Source: Mantamonas sphyraenae
Lineage: Eukaryota > CRuMs > Mantamonadidae
Direction of reading: 5' to 3'
Length of the DNA stretch: 64,000 nt
Assembly: GCA_026936335.1 (NCBI GenBank)
Contig: JAPMXV010000006.1
Coordinates: 62,001-126,000 of the forward strand
This document shows, in pieces, positions 60,901-64,000 of the stretch. Numbering within the stretch: position 1 is the first letter of the stretch; each line of letters begins with the position of its first letter. Made by a program: the position numbers and the translations under genes. The notes beneath the pieces were generated by a model that saw nothing but the letters and a program-made list of their open reading frames with translations, was not told the origin of the DNA and ran no database searches.

Positions 60901-62543
60901 TTGTGTTTGTGCAACAGCAGGTGGAGGCGGAGGAGCTTGCCTCTGCGCGGGTGGAAGAAATGGACGTTGCCAACATGGGTGCGTCGACGACAAGTGGAGA
61001 CGACTCGGTGTTGATGTCACCGGTGGGCGAGCTGGACGTGAGCACGGTGGAGGAGCTCGAGGCGGCAGCCGGAGGAGACCAGAGCGTAGAGGCGCTGGAG
61101 GAGGAAATTGAAGGAGTGGTAGCACGCATGGCCACGCTCCAGGAACAGCTGGATGCGCTGAATGCAGAGATGGAAGCGGCAGCAGAGGTGGACGACTTTG
61201 AAAAGGCGGCGGCGCTGGAAAGCGGCCCGTTCCGCGCTGCAGAAGCAAGCATGCAGACGCTGCAGGAGCTGAAGGGATCTCTGGAGGCACGCGTGGCGGA
61301 GAAGAAGGCGGCAGCGGAGGAGGAAGAACGAGCAGCGCAGGAGCAGGCGGAGGCAGAGGAGCAAGCACGCGCTGCAGCCGAGGCCAAGGCCGCGGCGGAA
61401 GAGGAAGAGGCACGCAAGCAAAAGATGGAAGATGCCCTTTCCAGGGAGGGTGTTGTGCAACGTGCCAACAAACTGCGCGCAGCAGTTGAGGAGGCAGAAG
61501 CGCTTGCGGACCAGGCAGCTGAGAAGGAGGACTACGATGCGGCGGCGGAGCATGCTGCAAACGCAGATGCCCTCAAGGAGGAGCTGGTGCAGGTGGAAGC
61601 GCTGGAGGCAGAGTGCAAGCAGCGTCAAGACACGCTGCAAATGGAAATGGCAGAAAAGGATGCCGCCATCGAAGATGCGGCGGACGAGGAGGACTTTGAA
61701 CTTGCAGATAGCCTGCAGCAAGAACTGGATGCCATGGTGGAGGAGTATAACAAGCTGACGGCGATGCTGGAGGGAACCAGTGAAGGCGAGGAGACCGGGG
61801 GCGAAGCCTCAAGTGGCCCCGGCCTCTTTGGCGGCCTGCAGACCAACGGTGCAGGCGATGAGGAGCAGCAGGAGCAGGCGGAGGAGGCATCCAGTGGCCC
61901 CGGCCTCTTTGGCGGTCTGCAAACCAACGATGCAAACGATGAGGAGCAGCAGGAACAGCCCGAGGAGACACCGTCTTCCCCAGGTGGCCCTGGCCTCTTT
62001 GGCGGTCTGCAGACGGGTGTTACAGGCGACGAGGAGCAGCAGGAGCAGGCGGAGGAGGCATCCAGTGGCCCCGGCCTCTTTGGCGGCCTGCAGACCAACG
62101 ATGCAAACGATGAGGAGCAGCAGGAACAGCCCGAGGAGACACCGTCTTCCCCAGGTGGCCCTGGCCTCTTTGGCGGCCTGCAGACGGGTGTTACAGGCGA
62201 CGAGGAGCAGCAGGAGCAGCCCGAGGAGACACCGTCTTCCCCAGGTGGCCCTGGCCTCTTTGGCGGCCTGCAGACGGGTGTTACAGGCGACGAGGAGCAG
62301 CAGGAGCAGCCCGAGGAGACACCGTCTTCCCCAGGTGGCCCTGGCCTCTTTGGTGGTCTGCAGACGGGTGATGCAGGCGACGAGGAGCAGCAGGAGCAGG
62401 GGGAGCAGGCATCCAGTGGCCCTGGCCTCTTTGGCGGCCTGCAGACCAACGATGCAAACGATGAGGAGCAGCAAGAACAGGCGGAGGAGGCACCACCATC
62501 GCCTGGTGGCCCTGGCCTTTTTGGCGGCCTGACAACCGAATGA
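57998..62543 (+). CDS. Long coiled-coil protein with UVR-like helices and GPGLFGGL repeats
   Basis: Exons 57998-58565, 58647-58793 and 58897-62543 (joins both in phase 1) give 1,453 residues. It starts MSWLFGGKKK. The N-terminal third has three GPGMFGGL/GPGLFGGL motifs, acidic stretches and a basic GGRKKKKS segment. Residues about 370-1,150 are coiled coil. Within it are UVR-like helices (KYREAADLAKEIEAGQERQ, DDFEKAAALESGPFRAAEA, EDYDAAAEHAANADALKEEL, DFELADSLQQELDAMVEEYN). The C-terminal 250 residues repeat GGPGLFGGLQT-x-DEEQQEQ about nine times. UVR pairs are protein-interaction helices best known from UvrB/UvrC and some eukaryotic scaffold proteins. The LFGG motifs recall those of FAM21 in this window. 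I do not recognise an orthologue. Confidence 0.7.
61800..62535 (+). repeat. In-frame tandem repeats encoding GPGLFGGLQT units
   Basis: About nine units of 60-90 bp. Several 90-bp units coding for PEETPSSPGGPGLFGGLQTG are almost identical at the DNA level, showing recent expansion or homogenisation. Confidence 0.85.
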
Positions 62544-62596
62544 AATCCAATCTCGATTAATTGATTTGTTCCTCTCATTCCCTCCCTTCCCCTCAT

Positions 62597-64000
62597 TCAC
62601 CCATGCACAGGAATCGCCATCTCCTCCTTCACTTCAGCCTGTTCGTGCTGCAACGCAAACGCAAAGAACGCGTCCACCTGCGCCTCTACAGCCTCCTTCA
62701 CCCATGATCTCTCCGCGCCGCTGCTCCCATGCAGCAGCTCTGCCGCTTCGCTACTGCGGAACATCGATTCCAGATCCTCTTCCTCCTCGTCCTCGCTCGG
62801 GATCGACTCGACATCGCTCACGTCATCGTCTTCTTCCGCTTCCTGCTGTTCCACCTCCTCGTCGTCCTCACCCACTTCCACCTCCACCACTTCCTCTTGG
62901 TCATCCTCAAGAGTCTGAGAGACCTGGCCGTTCTCTCTGGCGCGCAGCACGTTCTCTGCTGCCAACCCCTCGTCCAACACCTGCTCAATTGGCTTCCCGT
63001 GCTCCCGAGCCAGAAGCACTTCATACCGGTGCACCACGTCGTTCACAGAGTCGAAGCGCACCTGTTGCCTTCGCGCCTTTGCTTTCGCCTTGCGCTTCAG
63101 CCGCATCGCAGGGATGAGCAGCGCTTTCATCGTCGACTTCTCCTTCGCCGTCATCCTGCTCTCGTCCACCTCGTAATCCTCATCGTCCGACTGCTCGTCC
63201 ATGTCACCACGCAGTGTGTGGTCCTCCACGTCGTCGTCCTCATCTTCTTCGTCCGACGAGTACCGAAGCAGCCGCTTCTTGTTCCTCCTACGAGTTTGGA
63301 ACTCTGCCTCCAGCAGCACATCCACCGCGGCGCGCACCTCTTCTTCCTTCTCCTGCAACAAATCCACCAGCCACAAGTGATCTCTCGTCAGCTGGTACAT
63401 GCGCGTAGACGCCTTGTCCTCCAGTCCGGTGTCCTTGCGTGGCAACGAGCTGACCCTGAGCACAAATTCGTCCATGTGTGCCTGCAACTCGTCCAGCAGC
63501 CCATTCATCGGCCGCAAATACCCAAACTTGTCCCCGTCGCCGAATCGGCGCCCTGTGGCCAGCGCCTGCACACTCTTCATCACCAGGAACAGCGCCCGCT
63601 TCTGCCCCTCATCCGGCTCTTCGTCCACCAGGCCGTGCTCCAACGGCGCATTCAGGGCTGGCACCAGCACACGCACAAACAAAAAGCCCGTCACCGCCGT
63701 GTGGCCCCTTCCTCGGTGGTACTTGTCTGTGTAACGCGCAAGAAAGTAGCATGCCCAGCGCAGACTCAAGGGCACGAGCGCCACGCTTTCAAAGATCAGC
63801 GTCAGCGTGCGCTCTGTAAACGCCATCAAATTGGCCATGTTTGCCTGTGCACTTTGTGCATCCTGCAGCCGCGAGGCTTGCACTTCCACCAGATGCGGCG
63901 ACACAAGCAGGTTCTGTACCACCGAGGCCAGCGTGGCTCGCAGGTATGAGCGGCCCACACGCTTCGCATGTGTCACCAGCACATGTGTGGCCAGGCTGTT
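62597..64000 (-). CDS. RasGAP-domain protein, 5' part beyond right edge
   Basis: Minus-strand frame open to the right edge; 467 codons plus stop are visible. NSLATHVLVTHAKRVGRSYLRATL matches the RasGAP NTLAxKxxxxYxKxxGxxYLxxTL motif. GFLFVRVLVPALNAP is the counterpart of GGFxFLRFxxPAxxxP, and ALFLVMKSVQALATGRRF that of the RxxLxLIxKxLQNLAN segment. RasGAPs switch off Ras by supplying an arginine finger, which would lie in the part outside the window. The FLR motif reads FVR, a mild deviation. The C-terminal 250 residues are acidic and Lys/Arg-rich, with an SSDEEDEDDDVED stretch, and I cannot assign them. Convergent with the preceding gene, 53 bp between stops. Confidence 0.82.
   Translation of the reverse strand, partial: NSLATHVLVTHAKRVGRSYLRATLASVVQNLLVSPHLVEVQASRLQDAQSAQANMANLMAFTERTLTLIFESVALVPLSLRWACYFLARYTDKYHRGRGHTAVTGFLFVRVLVPALNAPLEHGLVDEEPDEGQKRALFLVMKSVQALATGRRFGDGDKFGYLRPMNGLLDELQAHMDEFVLRVSSLPRKDTGLEDKASTRMYQLTRDHLWLVDLLQEKEEEVRAAVDVLLEAEFQTRRRNKKRLLRYSSDEEDEDDDVEDHTLRGDMDEQSDDEDYEVDESRMTAKEKSTMKALLIPAMRLKRKAKAKARRQQVRFDSVNDVVHRYEVLLAREHGKPIEQVLDEGLAAENVLRARENGQVSQTLEDDQEEVVEVEVGEDDEEVEQQEAEEDDDVSDVESIPSEDEEEEDLESMFRSSEAAELLHGSSGAERSWVKEAVEAQVDAFFAFALQHEQAEVKEEMAIPVHG

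Overview
This window comes from a compact nuclear genome of a GC-rich, probably flagellated, unicellular eukaryote. The evidence is short GT-AG introns (about 70-300 bp, many carrying CA/TG dinucleotide runs), intergenic gaps often under 120 bp, and typical eukaryotic proteins: RPL3, Mediator MED22, proteasome Rpn3, major vault protein, WASH-complex FAM21, HERP-like ERAD protein, mitoribosomal mS37, a RasGAP, the ciliogenesis effector WDPCP/Fritz and a CatSper-type channel. WDPCP plus CatSper suggest a flagellate near the opisthokont/apusomonad/choanoflagellate grade. The species cannot be named from sequence alone.

Layout. 1-17.1 kb: a giant cell-surface protein with thousands of residues of Cys-rich repeats, one membrane span and a huge coiled-coil cytoplasmic part; its reading frame breaks once at about 10.92 kb. 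17.2-23.1 kb: ZNF706-like gene, RPL3, WDPCP and MED22, with a 15-bp inverted repeat in the shared ZNF706/RPL3 upstream region. 23.2-34.3 kb: a lineage-specific family of small two-span membrane proteins (four copies), a large secretory-pathway membrane protein, a HERP-like protein, a CatSper-like channel and a tandem-DUF350 membrane protein. 34.4-43.6 kb: FAM21, mS37, a GNAT acetyltransferase and Rpn3.

43.7-50.6 kb is the most unusual part. A short-chain NAD(P)-binding (HTATIP2-like) gene is split by about 6 kb of extra DNA. Removing the DNA between two GGTCAA copies restores the frame exactly. The insert carries a three-exon gene for a protein of about 1,841 residues. Its C-terminus has the ordered RuvC signature of eukaryotic TnpB relatives (Fanzor): DPGKG, then NEFRTSK, then RDENSCLN. 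The long N-terminal part is unrecognised. I interpret this as a Fanzor-bearing mobile element caught inside a host gene.

50.6-64 kb: an EF1A-like GTPase fused to SAM-like and F-box domains, major vault protein (with a one-base frame break), a CmcJ/NvfI-type enzyme, a long coiled-coil protein with UVR-like helices and GPGLFGGL repeats, and the 3' part of a RasGAP gene running off the right edge.

There is no operon logic; the genes are independent housekeeping, trafficking and ciliary genes. Neighbouring genes are packed head-to-head or tail-to-tail closely enough that promoters and terminators must be shared or overlapping.
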